From a virus, in the IMG/VR virus record IMGVR_UViG_3300021197_001902, positions 1 through 64,000 of that record: a DNA stretch of 64,000 bases; one strand, written 5' to 3'. The position numbers and the translations under genes were made by a program. The notes beneath the pieces are model-generated. The model was given only the letters and a program-made list of their open reading frames with translations. It did no database searches and was not told the DNA's origin. This document shows positions 36,517 to 45,831 of the stretch, piece by piece. Position 1 is the stretch's first letter, and each line of letters begins with the position of its first letter.

Positions 36517-38019
36517 TTATTCCTCCTCCGTCTCAGCGTCGTCGCTACACTCGTTTGCTAGTGCGTTTTCAGCGCTAGCATTTGCAACATTTTCGTTTTG
36601 GTTGTCAATCTCACTCATAAGTAGTTCTAACAGCAGATAAATTATGCCTAGCGGGCTTGGCGGCATCATTAACATTCCAGAAATCGTTCCTGTGAAGTCA
36701 ATACCGTCAATAGACACCCTAGGGAAGAAGTTCTCGGGTACACCAGGGTTCCCATCGCCAGGAGGAGGCTGAATAGCATCGAGGCCGGTTCGCATCCCCT
36801 CTTGCATAGCATAATCAATCAGACACAATAACAGCTTCGCTAGATCTTCCCCATTGAGGGTTGGATTAAGGCCCAGACCAGTAAGAGTTTCGTTTACACC
36901 CTCTGCAATACCCTCCTCCTCCATTACCTCGGCTAGGGAGTTAAAAGCTTTACCAGTGCCAATCTTGATACCCTTAGTGATTGCAACGTGAGGATCTGCT
37001 AGTTCAACGATACCTTTAAGAATATCTATAGGTGTTTTGATTAGCATCTTGAGAATAAAGTCTCGGGCTGACGAATTAAATGCCGTTGTCTGGTCTTGTC
37101 CTGTTGAGCTCGCAATTGCCAAAGCACTTGCTGGACGGGTCATATTTGGGGACGAGTTAAAGTTATTGTCGTTTGCTATAGTGGACAGCAAAATATCTAT
37201 TACCCTATCTTTGGGAGTTTGAAAGGCTCGGTTAAGGTCTGGGAAATATTGTGCTGTCAGGTAGAAGTTGTAAATTAATGGTATTAACGAAATTGAATTG
37301 GAATCGAACGTGGTTGAAAAGAACCTTGAGTACTCTTCATTGCCAAGAATGAAACTAACATCGTTTGGTGTAAAATCAATTCCCGTGGTGTTGAGGATAT
37401 ATTCTTCGGCTGCCGCTGCAGCGTCTCGCGAGTCTTCTCTTAAGGTTAATTCTCGGTCAAGAACGAATATTAGATCTCGTACACGTGACAGGGACCATCG
37501 TCCCAAAACTCCATCTGTGGGGAAGGCACGTGGATCCAGATTTGGAAATGGATTATAGCCTGCGGCGCCGAAGAGGGCGTGATACAGCAAAATTGTGTTC
37601 TTTACTGTATAACTCTCGGGGCCAAGAAGCTCATTCCAGAAAAACCGCTCTGCATTCGCGCGGGTATAACCCTCAAAAGCGCTGGTATCATTATATTGAA
37701 AAATACTGCTCAAGTCAACATACGGTGAGGATAACACTGGGAAATATACGGATTTTAACTGACTGGAAGTGTTACCAAAAATGCCTGCTGCTCTTTGAAT
37801 AAGTGTATTCATATTCGTGAGTTCATCTGCCCACTCGGACCGGAGATTGCTATTTGTGTCACCCAGGTTGCCGTCAGCCAAAGGATTACTCAGGAGTCCA
37901 TCTGGCTTGGGGCTCCATCCGGGCCCACCATTACTGGTTGAGGACAATGGGAGGCCGGCGTCATCGAGTATATCATCGATAGCTTGATTGGCAATGGATC
38001 CTAGTGTATAAGTCGGCAT
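36517..38019 (-). CDS. Hypothetical baseplate-region protein (500 aa)
   Basis: This 500-residue protein is rich in Ala, Asn, Leu and Pro, with a mixed helical content and an acidic C-terminus (NECSDDAETEEE). No family is recognised. The segment about 425-465 (FTGTISGMLMMPPSPLGIIYLLLELLM) is hydrophobic but interrupted by Pro and may be a buried core rather than a membrane span. It lies between the gp25-like gene and the 1780-residue structural gene. A baseplate wedge or hub role is possible. Confidence 0.55.
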   Translation of the reverse strand: MPTYTLGSIANQAIDDILDDAGLPLSSTSNGGPGWSPKPDGLLSNPLADGNLGDTNSNLRSEWADELTNMNTLIQRAAGIFGNTSSQLKSVYFPVLSSPYVDLSSIFQYNDTSAFEGYTRANAERFFWNELLGPESYTVKNTILLYHALFGAAGYNPFPNLDPRAFPTDGVLGRWSLSRVRDLIFVLDRELTLREDSRDAAAAAEEYILNTTGIDFTPNDVSFILGNEEYSRFFSTTFDSNSISLIPLIYNFYLTAQYFPDLNRAFQTPKDRVIDILLSTIANDNNFNSSPNMTRPASALAIASSTGQDQTTAFNSSARDFILKMLIKTPIDILKGIVELADPHVAITKGIKIGTGKAFNSLAEVMEEEGIAEGVNETLTGLGLNPTLNGEDLAKLLLCLIDYAMQEGMRTGLDAIQPPPGDGNPGVPENFFPRVSIDGIDFTGTISGMLMMPPSPLGIIYLLLELLMSEIDNQNENVANASAENALANECSDDAETEEE

Positions 38020-38031
38020 ATTATTCTTTCT

Positions 38032-41000
38032 CTATGGTTCAAACGGGACCGGGTCTTCAGATGTTTCAGTTTCGCTGGTCGTGAACGAAGTGACTCCAAT
38101 TGGTGGTGGTGTTGAAAAGGGATCCCCTGAATATTGTGTGTTCCCGGCAGCATCTTGGACGGGTGGCATCGGCTGTGGTGGGGATCCCGCGGGTGTATAC
38201 CCCAGATCCAACAGCAAATAAACATCTGTTCCTTTCTTAAGCCAGACTTTGAAGTGCCTGTTTGAACCGATCGGGTCGCCAAGCGCTTCTTCCAGCGTCT
38301 CGCTAGTACTTGGTTGCTCCTGTGTTATGTCTAAGCGACCATTAATTTGGTACCCATAGAACTCAGGGCCCTCGGGGACGTTGAGCTGCACGTTGTAGTT
38401 TTGATATCTAACTTGGGGCACCACATTTCTCAGCTCTGCATTGGGATATTGGCTGGCGAGATTAATGGCGGCAAGGCTCATAACTGTGAACTCACTATCA
38501 TCAATATCATTAACTCCCAGATAGACCGAAATGGCATTTGTTGAAGCGTTGGTGGATACATGGCCATTGAGGTATCTCAATTGACTGTTGCTGTACGGTG
38601 GATCAATTCGTGTAAAATCACTCGTGTCGTATTCTAGAGCATCAAGCCCTTGGTCGCTTCTCTGCAGAGTTGTTAGGTTTTCATAGGTCTCTTGAACCTC
38701 CTGTGAGGCTGTTTCTCCACCTTCATAAATGTTCTCAACCCTCAGTGTCATCATTAGTCCCACTTCCGGAATGCCTAGGACTTCTGCTGTTAGTGTACTC
38801 TGGTCGAGATTTTGCAGTATCTGACTAATAGCAGCAGCCGTATCTGTCTCGACTGTGAGTCCGGGGAGTGTTCGTAGCAGCGATTCATCAAAAGACAACT
38901 GATTGGTATCAGGGAGTGCTTTGCGAAGAGCATTGTTGATTGTCTCACGACTACGTTCAATTCTGTCTGTGATAATAAAGTCCAGAATCTCATCGAAGCC
39001 AAAAAAGGTATCTTCGGTGGTAACCGAAAATTCCGTGCCGTCTGGTATTGCGACCGTACCATCCTGATAGAGAATGCCACCCTGTGAGATAACACTCGGT
39101 CTCTTGGTCTTTATGTTAAAGTATGAAACCAAGTCCATGCGCGTCATCATCCTGCCCGCGGGGCCGTTGACGTCGAAATAGACCAACAATGATTGTAATA
39201 TTTGCCCTCTAATGAAAGCAAACACAAAGTTATCTCGGTCTAAAAGGCTATCGATGTTGTAGGCCGACATAACAAAAATGTTTTTGATGATGACCTCAGC
39301 AATGTGGATCTGAACCAAAAGCTGGTACATACCAAACTTAATCACATTCCTGATCTTTGAACTCAGCGGGATCTGATCAGCACAGCCTTCTTTATATTCG
39401 TCCAACATCTGTTCAATAATGCCATTTATGTCTAAGAAATCACCTAGTTCGCTAGGGGGACAATTCTCGGTAGGAGTGAAAAAGTTTAGTGACTGAAGAG
39501 TTGCTGCATCAAAAATACCATTGTTTAAGACATATTCAAATGCATTATCAACTAACTGGCCGTACGCTCTAGGAAAATCGCTGTAATATACCTCCAACGC
39601 GTCTTCTGTCGCAGGAGACGATAGCTCACTGATCACGGCCTCTGCAAACCTGTACACAAAAGCATTTGCGGTATTGCCTAGGCTATTGATCGAGGAGTCA
39701 TTATATGAGATCTCAGAAGTGGTTGCGGTTTTTTCGCCGCCGATGACTTCGTCCTCTGCATTGTTACGAAAAAATCTCTGTAGATTAAAGTCAGCTAACA
39801 ACTGGGGGTCATTGTAGGATTCTGGCTTGGCCGGATATGTCAGCAACAGCGAATTTGGCATGCCCAGCGTTTCAGAAGGTTCTATGCCGAAGGGTGAATC
39901 TTCTATCGTATTAGTAATGGGGTTAACCGACAATGTGGAGAAGCCGACCTGTGTAGGGCTTTGTAGAGTCGATGGGCCGAGAGAAAGGTGTGCAGGGTGG
40001 ATATGGCTTGGAGTGTAGAGTCCAGTAACCAAGTCGTGGACGCCGTCGCCTTCGGAGGGATCAGGGGGTGGAGGGTCCAGTGTTATATCTAGGCGACCAT
40101 TAATCTGGTATCCATAGAACTCGGGGCCAGTAGGAACGTTATACTGCATATCATAGTTTTGGTACCTAACGCGTGGCACCACGTTTCTTAACTCAACGTT
40201 AGGATATTGGTTCATGACGAAGAGGTTGGCTTCTTCCAAGACATAATATTCATCTTTATCATCAAGATCATTAAACGATAGGTAGATCGATATGGCGTTT
40301 GTCGAAGTGTTGGTAGATACATGACTATTAATATATCTTAGTTGGCTATTGCTATATGGAGGGTCAATTCGTATAAAATCAGTTATGTCGTATTCAAAAG
40401 CGTCGATGCCTTGATCAAATCTCTGCAGGGTTGTAGATGCTATATTCAGCAGAGAAATTAATTCGTCATCCTGATGTATAACATAGGGCAGCGACTCTTC
40501 CGCGGAGACGGCAGGGTCGGTGTAATAGTGATAGTGTTGTCCCGTTGAATTGAAAAAAGGTGCAAGTGGAAGATCCGGATCTTCTGCAAACTTAAACAGT
40601 AGCTGTAAATCCTTGTACTCATCTGCTTGGCCAGCTGAAACAAGGTACGAGCTGTAAAACCTTTGTGTGATTGTCTGGAGTGTTTGCGGGTCATATGTAA
40701 ATTCCGGAGTTATGTAGTCTCTGAGCGCACTAACGAAATTTTGGTTAAATACATACGAGGTAAAAACTGGGTTTCCGGTAGAGTCGGGATTACTTAAGCC
40801 TTGGATATTGTTTATAACATTCTGAATTGCGGCTTGAAAATTAGGATCTGCAGATGCAGTTGTAATTGCTCCTGCCATTGTGGAGACAGCGCCAACGGCC
40901 GCGGCCTGGTCCGTGCCCAGAACGCGGGCTATATCGACATCACACTCTTCCAGTCTAGTCTCCAGTCCATCAAAACCATCCTTAACTTCCTGCAAAACCT

Positions 41001-43374
41001 CTACAATTTTGTTTAAAAAGCCCGGAGCTACGACAGAGCCACTTCCGCGGTCGATGTCCCTAAGTTCATCAGCGTACTGGATACCGTCGAGTAGTCCGGA
41101 CTCGTTCCTCAGTACTGGCTGCAACATAATTTCTTTTACAGAATCGCCCGATGCGATGAACTGAAGCTGTACTGTTTCTGCCAGTGCATTAAACGTCTCT
41201 GGGACCGACTTGCCGATCGTTGGGTCCAGAAACTCAGAATCCGGGCATTCATTATATAAGCGAGGAAGATCGACCACCAACCCATCTTCTATCAGCGCAA
41301 GAAGTTGGCTAATATTCTCATCATCAAAAAGGCCCGGATCCAAGCAAACATTGTCCTGATTTAGGGCGTAGAGATCATTGGCAATCTGATTACAGAGGTC
41401 TGTTACGTCAACGGTTGCGGACAAATCCTCAAAGAACCCCATAATATCCGTGACAGTATCTAGTCGGTCACCAACTGCCGTGTCTGAGTATTGCGCATTA
41501 AAATCCAGTATCTTATCCAGTAAGTCTGGGGATATATCGTTTCTATTCATAAACAAGATGCAAATATCAATTGAACTCAGTATGGTTGAAAGTGCGCTCA
41601 AGTAGTCCAGTGTCTGTTGGGTTGAAAGGCCGTTCTTCGCTGACAACTGATCAAGCTGTGATATCGCTCCAACCTGTGGTAATCCATTCAGTTGCGGGTT
41701 GAGATTATCATTAATAAAACTTGTTATATCATTCTGACCGTAGTCAGTAGATCGTGGTGATGTTGTCGGGCAGTTCTCCCTCAACAAGTCAGCCAACTGC
41801 TTAATAATTTCTAAAACAATCTGTTGAACTGTGTCAATCAGAGCTTTTTCGATCTGTTTCCACAAGTCTCCAGAGATTGTAAACGGCTTAAAGTTTTTAA
41901 AATCGATTGGCGGCAGACTAATAGGCGATCGCTTGGGTAAGTCAGGAGGAATATAAATTGAAGCTGCAGCATTGGTCAAAGCGTTTGTCGTAGCGCGGCC
42001 AACTCGCACGGCTGCAGCTGAGGCTCCAAAAGTTAAACACAAGAATGCTTCTTTTGCGATCTCATCAATCCCAAATTGCCGCATAATGTAAGCAACCTTT
42101 GGATTTTTTTTCTGAATTAGTCCCAATGGGCCAGCTTCAATAACGTTTGCAATGGTATTCGAGACATCTGCTGCAGTTGTCAATGCCTTGACGGCTTGTG
42201 CGGCGGCGACTTTTCGGAAAACCTCTGGATTATCAGCGATCTCCTGTTTGAGCTTTCTGTACTCTTCGGACGTAAAGTAGTCTTTAAAGCCTTTTTCCAA
42301 GTCATCGACATTGTTAAAGTCTATAAGACCCTGGTCTGCGGCCACTCTCAACAACTCGTTGGTCATGTCCTTCTTGGGTTGGAGCTGGAAGTTCTCTATT
42401 AGGTCCCCTTCGAGCCCCAGTGAATCTCTAACTGAGTCATCATTCAAAAAATCAAAGAAAGAATATGGATTTTGTGTATCAATATTGAGCTGAAATGACG
42501 TCAGTAGGTTTTGGTAGTTCCTTAAAATTGCTAGAGTTAGCGGGTCTTTTAGTAACCTGTTGTTCTTGATGATCGAGAAATAGCCCACACGCAGAGGTTG
42601 GCTTTCAATCTCGTCTTCAACCAGCAAGTAGTCTATTCTTGATACGGCTAGCTTTCCTCGCTTTTTACCAAACACTATTGTAATTGTATCAGCTTCAGAG
42701 AAATTATAGCTAGGGGACTGAATCTTTGTCTGCTCCGACAAAATAGCCACAAGTACATTGAGAATGGTAGTCGCCTGCACTTGCAGAGGTCCAAAAGCAA
42801 CATTAATATTTATTTGTCCCTCAAATCCACCATACTGCGTATCAAACATTTTAAGGCCATTATTCAACAGATTGTTCTGCTGGCCAAGTGTACCAACCAC
42901 AAGAGTAGTTTCTGAAATTTCTCCTTCAATACCTTGCTGTTCGTTGAAGAAGGCCAAGTTTGCGTCGAAGTCAGGCATCGTTTCGTCTGCCAGCAACTCT
43001 TCCCTCTTCGCATCAAAATCATAAAGAGACCTTAGTATAACGATTGTCCTATTGGAGGGAGGTGATGTTTGGTAGAACGTCTCAAGTGAAACCGAGCGCG
43101 CTATAGCCTCTTTTATCTCATTTGCCAGATCTAGGTCGCCACCCGCAGAGTCCTGAAAATATTCCTCATCATACAGGTAGGAATAAAACTCTGGTAGATA
43201 TGACGTTATGAATTCAGCTGTGGCTATTCTTTTCGTGTCGGGGTTATCGAGGATTTCGCTAAAGTCGTTAGCTCTGTCGAGCTTTAATTTGATTTTGCTA
43301 GACTGACTAGAGCGTTCATAGAACGGAACATTGAAAGTCTTACTCAGATATTTTTTTGTTATGATGGCAGCCAT
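38032..43374 (-). CDS. Giant structural protein with duplicated module (1780 aa)
   Basis: This 1780-residue protein belongs to the baseplate gene block and has no family I can name. It contains two copies of a module of about 115 residues, at about 982-1098 and 1569-1684, with shared IDPPYSNSQLRY, VSTN(T/A)STNAIS and PEFYGYQINGRLDIT. Helical stretches occur near 510-545 (IEKALIDTVQQIVLEIIKQLADLL) and 1375-1410 (VIKFGMYQLLVQIHIAEVII). The C-terminus is Pro-rich. Asp and Asn are abundant. Candidates are a tail-hub, tape-measure-like or adhesive baseplate protein, but none is proven. Confidence 0.6.
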   Translation of the reverse strand: MAAIITKKYLSKTFNVPFYERSSQSSKIKLKLDRANDFSEILDNPDTKRIATAEFITSYLPEFYSYLYDEEYFQDSAGGDLDLANEIKEAIARSVSLETFYQTSPPSNRTIVILRSLYDFDAKREELLADETMPDFDANLAFFNEQQGIEGEISETTLVVGTLGQQNNLLNNGLKMFDTQYGGFEGQININVAFGPLQVQATTILNVLVAILSEQTKIQSPSYNFSEADTITIVFGKKRGKLAVSRIDYLLVEDEIESQPLRVGYFSIIKNNRLLKDPLTLAILRNYQNLLTSFQLNIDTQNPYSFFDFLNDDSVRDSLGLEGDLIENFQLQPKKDMTNELLRVAADQGLIDFNNVDDLEKGFKDYFTSEEYRKLKQEIADNPEVFRKVAAAQAVKALTTAADVSNTIANVIEAGPLGLIQKKNPKVAYIMRQFGIDEIAKEAFLCLTFGASAAAVRVGRATTNALTNAAASIYIPPDLPKRSPISLPPIDFKNFKPFTISGDLWKQIEKALIDTVQQIVLEIIKQLADLLRENCPTTSPRSTDYGQNDITSFINDNLNPQLNGLPQVGAISQLDQLSAKNGLSTQQTLDYLSALSTILSSIDICILFMNRNDISPDLLDKILDFNAQYSDTAVGDRLDTVTDIMGFFEDLSATVDVTDLCNQIANDLYALNQDNVCLDPGLFDDENISQLLALIEDGLVVDLPRLYNECPDSEFLDPTIGKSVPETFNALAETVQLQFIASGDSVKEIMLQPVLRNESGLLDGIQYADELRDIDRGSGSVVAPGFLNKIVEVLQEVKDGFDGLETRLEECDVDIARVLGTDQAAAVGAVSTMAGAITTASADPNFQAAIQNVINNIQGLSNPDSTGNPVFTSYVFNQNFVSALRDYITPEFTYDPQTLQTITQRFYSSYLVSAGQADEYKDLQLLFKFAEDPDLPLAPFFNSTGQHYHYYTDPAVSAEESLPYVIHQDDELISLLNIASTTLQRFDQGIDAFEYDITDFIRIDPPYSNSQLRYINSHVSTNTSTNAISIYLSFNDLDDKDEYYVLEEANLFVMNQYPNVELRNVVPRVRYQNYDMQYNVPTGPEFYGYQINGRLDITLDPPPPDPSEGDGVHDLVTGLYTPSHIHPAHLSLGPSTLQSPTQVGFSTLSVNPITNTIEDSPFGIEPSETLGMPNSLLLTYPAKPESYNDPQLLADFNLQRFFRNNAEDEVIGGEKTATTSEISYNDSSINSLGNTANAFVYRFAEAVISELSSPATEDALEVYYSDFPRAYGQLVDNAFEYVLNNGIFDAATLQSLNFFTPTENCPPSELGDFLDINGIIEQMLDEYKEGCADQIPLSSKIRNVIKFGMYQLLVQIHIAEVIIKNIFVMSAYNIDSLLDRDNFVFAFIRGQILQSLLVYFDVNGPAGRMMTRMDLVSYFNIKTKRPSVISQGGILYQDGTVAIPDGTEFSVTTEDTFFGFDEILDFIITDRIERSRETINNALRKALPDTNQLSFDESLLRTLPGLTVETDTAAAISQILQNLDQSTLTAEVLGIPEVGLMMTLRVENIYEGGETASQEVQETYENLTTLQRSDQGLDALEYDTSDFTRIDPPYSNSQLRYLNGHVSTNASTNAISVYLGVNDIDDSEFTVMSLAAINLASQYPNAELRNVVPQVRYQNYNVQLNVPEGPEFYGYQINGRLDITQEQPSTSETLEEALGDPIGSNRHFKVWLKKGTDVYLLLDLGYTPAGSPPQPMPPVQDAAGNTQYSGDPFSTPPPIGVTSFTTSETETSEDPVPFEP
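38321..38670 (-). repeat. Internal duplicated module, copy B
   Basis: This stretch of about 350 bases encodes the second copy of the PPYSNSQLRY to GYQINGRLDIT module in the 1780-residue protein. Nucleotide identity to the copy at about 40081-40430 is visibly high in places, for example around the GRLDIT codons. Confidence 0.7.
40081..40430 (-). repeat. Internal duplicated module, copy A
   Basis: This is the first copy (in protein order) of the module of about 115 residues repeated at about 38321-38670. The copies differ most where copy A has DKDEYYVLEEANLFVMN and copy B has DSEFTVMSLAAINLAS. Boundaries are approximate. Confidence 0.7.
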
Positions 43375-43381
43375 GTCTTAA

Positions 43382-44368
43382 TTAATTCGTATTGTTATAT
43401 TTGCTTAATATAAATAAGCCTTTATCGTCTGTAGTTGTCTCCGCTCCACCGGGGACTTCGAGATATGTTCTCTTGATTCCACTAACTTTCTGCATGTGCA
43501 GCATCAATTGTGCCTCAACATTTGTGAGGTTATTGACAATAGTCTCTACTCCCGCGGGGAGCAGAATTTCAAAGTCTGGTGCTGTGAGTTGCCCGTAGAA
43601 CGGAGATCTGTGAGTGTGAGTCATTAATGCTCTTGTGAATTGTCGATTATACTCCAAAAAGTTCTTAAATAACTCTCTGAGGTCATGGACTGCATCACAC
43701 GTTTCTATCAAGCACTGTTGTAGATTTGTTCCCTTTACCAATGGCTGCATATCACCATCATCATTCATGGCGATAAGATCAATACCGTAACCGATTGTTG
43801 TTGCGTTTGTGAGGTCGCCGCCTTGTGAGTTTTTCTTATCTGTTCGAGTCACAAGCTTAATATTCTCACGCGCGATGAGGCGAAGCGTGTCGGCCTTAAG
43901 AGCCACGGTACTACGGGGAGAATCAGGAGTGGTGTTCCCTACCGTCCCAGCAGACAACCCGAAGTATGAATCAGGATCTGACTTCTGCGACACATAGATC
44001 CGTGCTGCGTCCAGTTTAAAGTTAGGATCAACATTAAGGCGCTTGCCTCTCTTGTCGCGGCTTTTTGCTCTGTAACCTAGTCTACCTGCCACAATATCGA
44101 TGGCAGCACAGTGAGTATCTTTTGAGCCTCCAAATCCGGACAAGATATTGTTCGGACGGTCTAGACCAAGAACAATTCCGGCATTGCCCTTTTGGATGGG
44201 ATATTCCTCCTCTAACGCGATGTAACGAGGAGAATCGAAGTCATCCCTGGTGCCTTCGCCAAAGCCAAGGAATTCAGCCTTCTCCTGCTCTGACATGCCA
44301 TCATAGGCTTGTCGGTCTGTAGGGGAAAGAAGACTCAGATCAATTGCTAATTTTTTACGTGATGCCAT
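43382..44368 (-). CDS. Hypothetical baseplate protein with spike-like strand segment
   Basis: This 328-residue protein is unrecognised overall. A segment near residues 155-185 (VALKADTLRLIARENIKLVTR) resembles the repeated beta-strands of phage central spike and VgrG-like proteins. The C-terminal part includes a helical bundle with FKNFLEYNRQFTRALMTHTH. The gene overlaps the peptidase-bearing spike-like gene by 14 bases, so the two products may form the baseplate hub or spike complex together. Cys is rare and there is no signal peptide. Confidence 0.55.
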   Translation of the reverse strand: MASRKKLAIDLSLLSPTDRQAYDGMSEQEKAEFLGFGEGTRDDFDSPRYIALEEEYPIQKGNAGIVLGLDRPNNILSGFGGSKDTHCAAIDIVAGRLGYRAKSRDKRGKRLNVDPNFKLDAARIYVSQKSDPDSYFGLSAGTVGNTTPDSPRSTVALKADTLRLIARENIKLVTRTDKKNSQGGDLTNATTIGYGIDLIAMNDDGDMQPLVKGTNLQQCLIETCDAVHDLRELFKNFLEYNRQFTRALMTHTHRSPFYGQLTAPDFEILLPAGVETIVNNLTNVEAQLMLHMQKVSGIKRTYLEVPGGAETTTDDKGLFILSKYNNTN

Positions 44369-45530
44369 CTAGTTGATATCCTTCAATTCTACCCTCTTTA
44401 AGTAGTTTTTTTGCTTCCTTCTGAGCTTCTTTACCTTGCGTGCCTTCCTTATAGGAAAAATCAAAATGTGGACCATTTGCTGACGCGCTGAGGTTTGAGT
44501 ACTCATCGACGAGGCGGAACGGCCCATTAGAGGCACTAAATCCCTGTAAGATCTTTAGTATGGCTGCTTTCGCCGCTTTGCGATCAACTACACCGCCAAA
44601 GACAAAATCTAGGGCTAGACCGAAAGTGTGTCGGCTGCTGTACATGCCCGCCGACTTAATGACTTGGTGGTATTTATCATTACCGCCGGTCACGACGATC
44701 TCAACATTTGGTACTAGTTCCTTAATCTTTTTAAACACTTGTATACCCACACTGGCCATTACTTCAGTGATATCACCACCATTCGACAACTCATTGCCCT
44801 TCTCTTTGTAACCCAAGCGTGTCAGCTCTGCACGGAGTTTGTCGGCGTTAGGCGTATCTCCTGTAAAGTCGGCCCGGCGCGCCGAGTATAGTTCGATCTC
44901 TTTGGTGGAAAGCTTTCTCGACGGGATGGCGTCCCGAAGTGGGATCGCTTTTTTACTATTAAATCTTTTTCTTAAACCTTGCGATTTTTCGTATCCTGCC
45001 AATTGAACCGGTGGGCCCACTACCGCAGAGATTCTCGGGCCATAAAGACTTCCCACATCCTCGTAAATCACTCTAACTAGAGTACCAATAGGAAGTCCAT
45101 TCTCGACATTGTTAACGTCCGAATGAACATCGGCATACGTGGCTAATATTGGATCGTCAGTGCCTCTCGGAATTGGCCGCGGTTCAATTTCGGGGATGTA
45201 TACCTTGTAAACAAATGTGGGATAATCATCAGTTTCATCTGGGTCGCCGACTGCGGCTTCTTCTTTATTTTGTGCTTCCTTGAGAACAAACTCTCGAAAC
45301 AGTGCTGATTTGTTTCTTACACTTGGGTAAGTTATCAACTTTTTAGATACTATAATCCCTTCGAAGGAGTCTTTATTTCTTAGAGCGTTTCTGCTGTAGG
45401 CTTCCTCAGTGGATAGACGCAAGAACTCCAACGGGTCAGTTCTCCTCCGGTCGGTGGAGGGTCCACCAGCATCAGATATATTATTTAATGTACCAAATGG
45501 TATCTGATCAAGCTTAAGTTTACCGGCCAT
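44355..45530 (-). CDS. Baseplate spike-like protein with C-terminal M15 peptidase domain
   Basis: This 391-residue protein (start MAGKLKLDQIP at 45530; an upstream ATG at 45545 adds five residues) appears to have an N-terminal structural part with a probable OB-like barrel at about residues 110-175 (FVYKVYIPEIEP and GTLVRVIYED). The C-terminal part at about 235-370 resembles the M15/VanY D-Ala-D-Ala peptidase family: SSRHTFGLALDF supplies the HxxxxxxxD zinc ligands and GPHFDFSY the final His. It should cut cell-wall peptide cross-links during infection, much as the lysozyme domain of T4 gp5 cuts the glycan strands. No separate endolysin gene is visible in the window. Confidence 0.75.
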   Translation of the reverse strand: MAGKLKLDQIPFGTLNNISDAGGPSTDRRRTDPLEFLRLSTEEAYSRNALRNKDSFEGIIVSKKLITYPSVRNKSALFREFVLKEAQNKEEAAVGDPDETDDYPTFVYKVYIPEIEPRPIPRGTDDPILATYADVHSDVNNVENGLPIGTLVRVIYEDVGSLYGPRISAVVGPPVQLAGYEKSQGLRKRFNSKKAIPLRDAIPSRKLSTKEIELYSARRADFTGDTPNADKLRAELTRLGYKEKGNELSNGGDITEVMASVGIQVFKKIKELVPNVEIVVTGGNDKYHQVIKSAGMYSSRHTFGLALDFVFGGVVDRKAAKAAILKILQGFSASNGPFRLVDEYSNLSASANGPHFDFSYKEGTQGKEAQKEAKKLLKEGRIEGYQLDGIT

Positions 45531-45831
45531 CTTCGTTGTTCTCATTCAAAAGATCAAACAGCTGCTCTTTATCATCCGCTGATAGGCCGGTGTTTCCAGT
45601 TTTTTGCCTCTGAAGGATGGCCGCGAGCTTTACCATCTGTTCGTTTGAACGCTGAAGGTTTTCCACAAATTTTGCTGCTAGAGGGCCCATCTCTCGACGG
45701 TCCGTTGTGGACTGGGCCATGTCTGCCATCACATCCATTAAGAGGGTTTTGGCCATGGCCCGATCTTCTTTAATGTTTTGCGTGGTTTCTTCGATGTAGG
45801 TTTCTAAACTTAGATCTCGCTGTTTTCCCAT
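45520..45831 (-). CDS. Small helical protein next to the late sigma factor gene (103 aa)
   Basis: This 103-residue charged, helical protein is unrecognised. It overlaps the end of the gp55-like gene by 22 bases and the start of the spike-like gene by 11. The C-terminus ends in EQLFDLLNENNEDGR; short hydrophobic-acidic ends of this sort are used by T4 gp33 and gp55 to bind the sliding clamp, so a gp33-like co-activator is a possibility. That is a weak inference, and a structural role is equally possible. Confidence 0.55.
   Translation of the reverse strand: MGKQRDLSLETYIEETTQNIKEDRAMAKTLLMDVMADMAQSTTDRREMGPLAAKFVENLQRSNEQMVKLAAILQRQKTGNTGLSADDKEQLFDLLNENNEDGR

Noticed and set aside
43409-43416. 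TATAAATA on the plus strand
   Set aside because: It lies inside a minus-strand coding gene and reads into the antisense of structural genes, so it is most likely chance.
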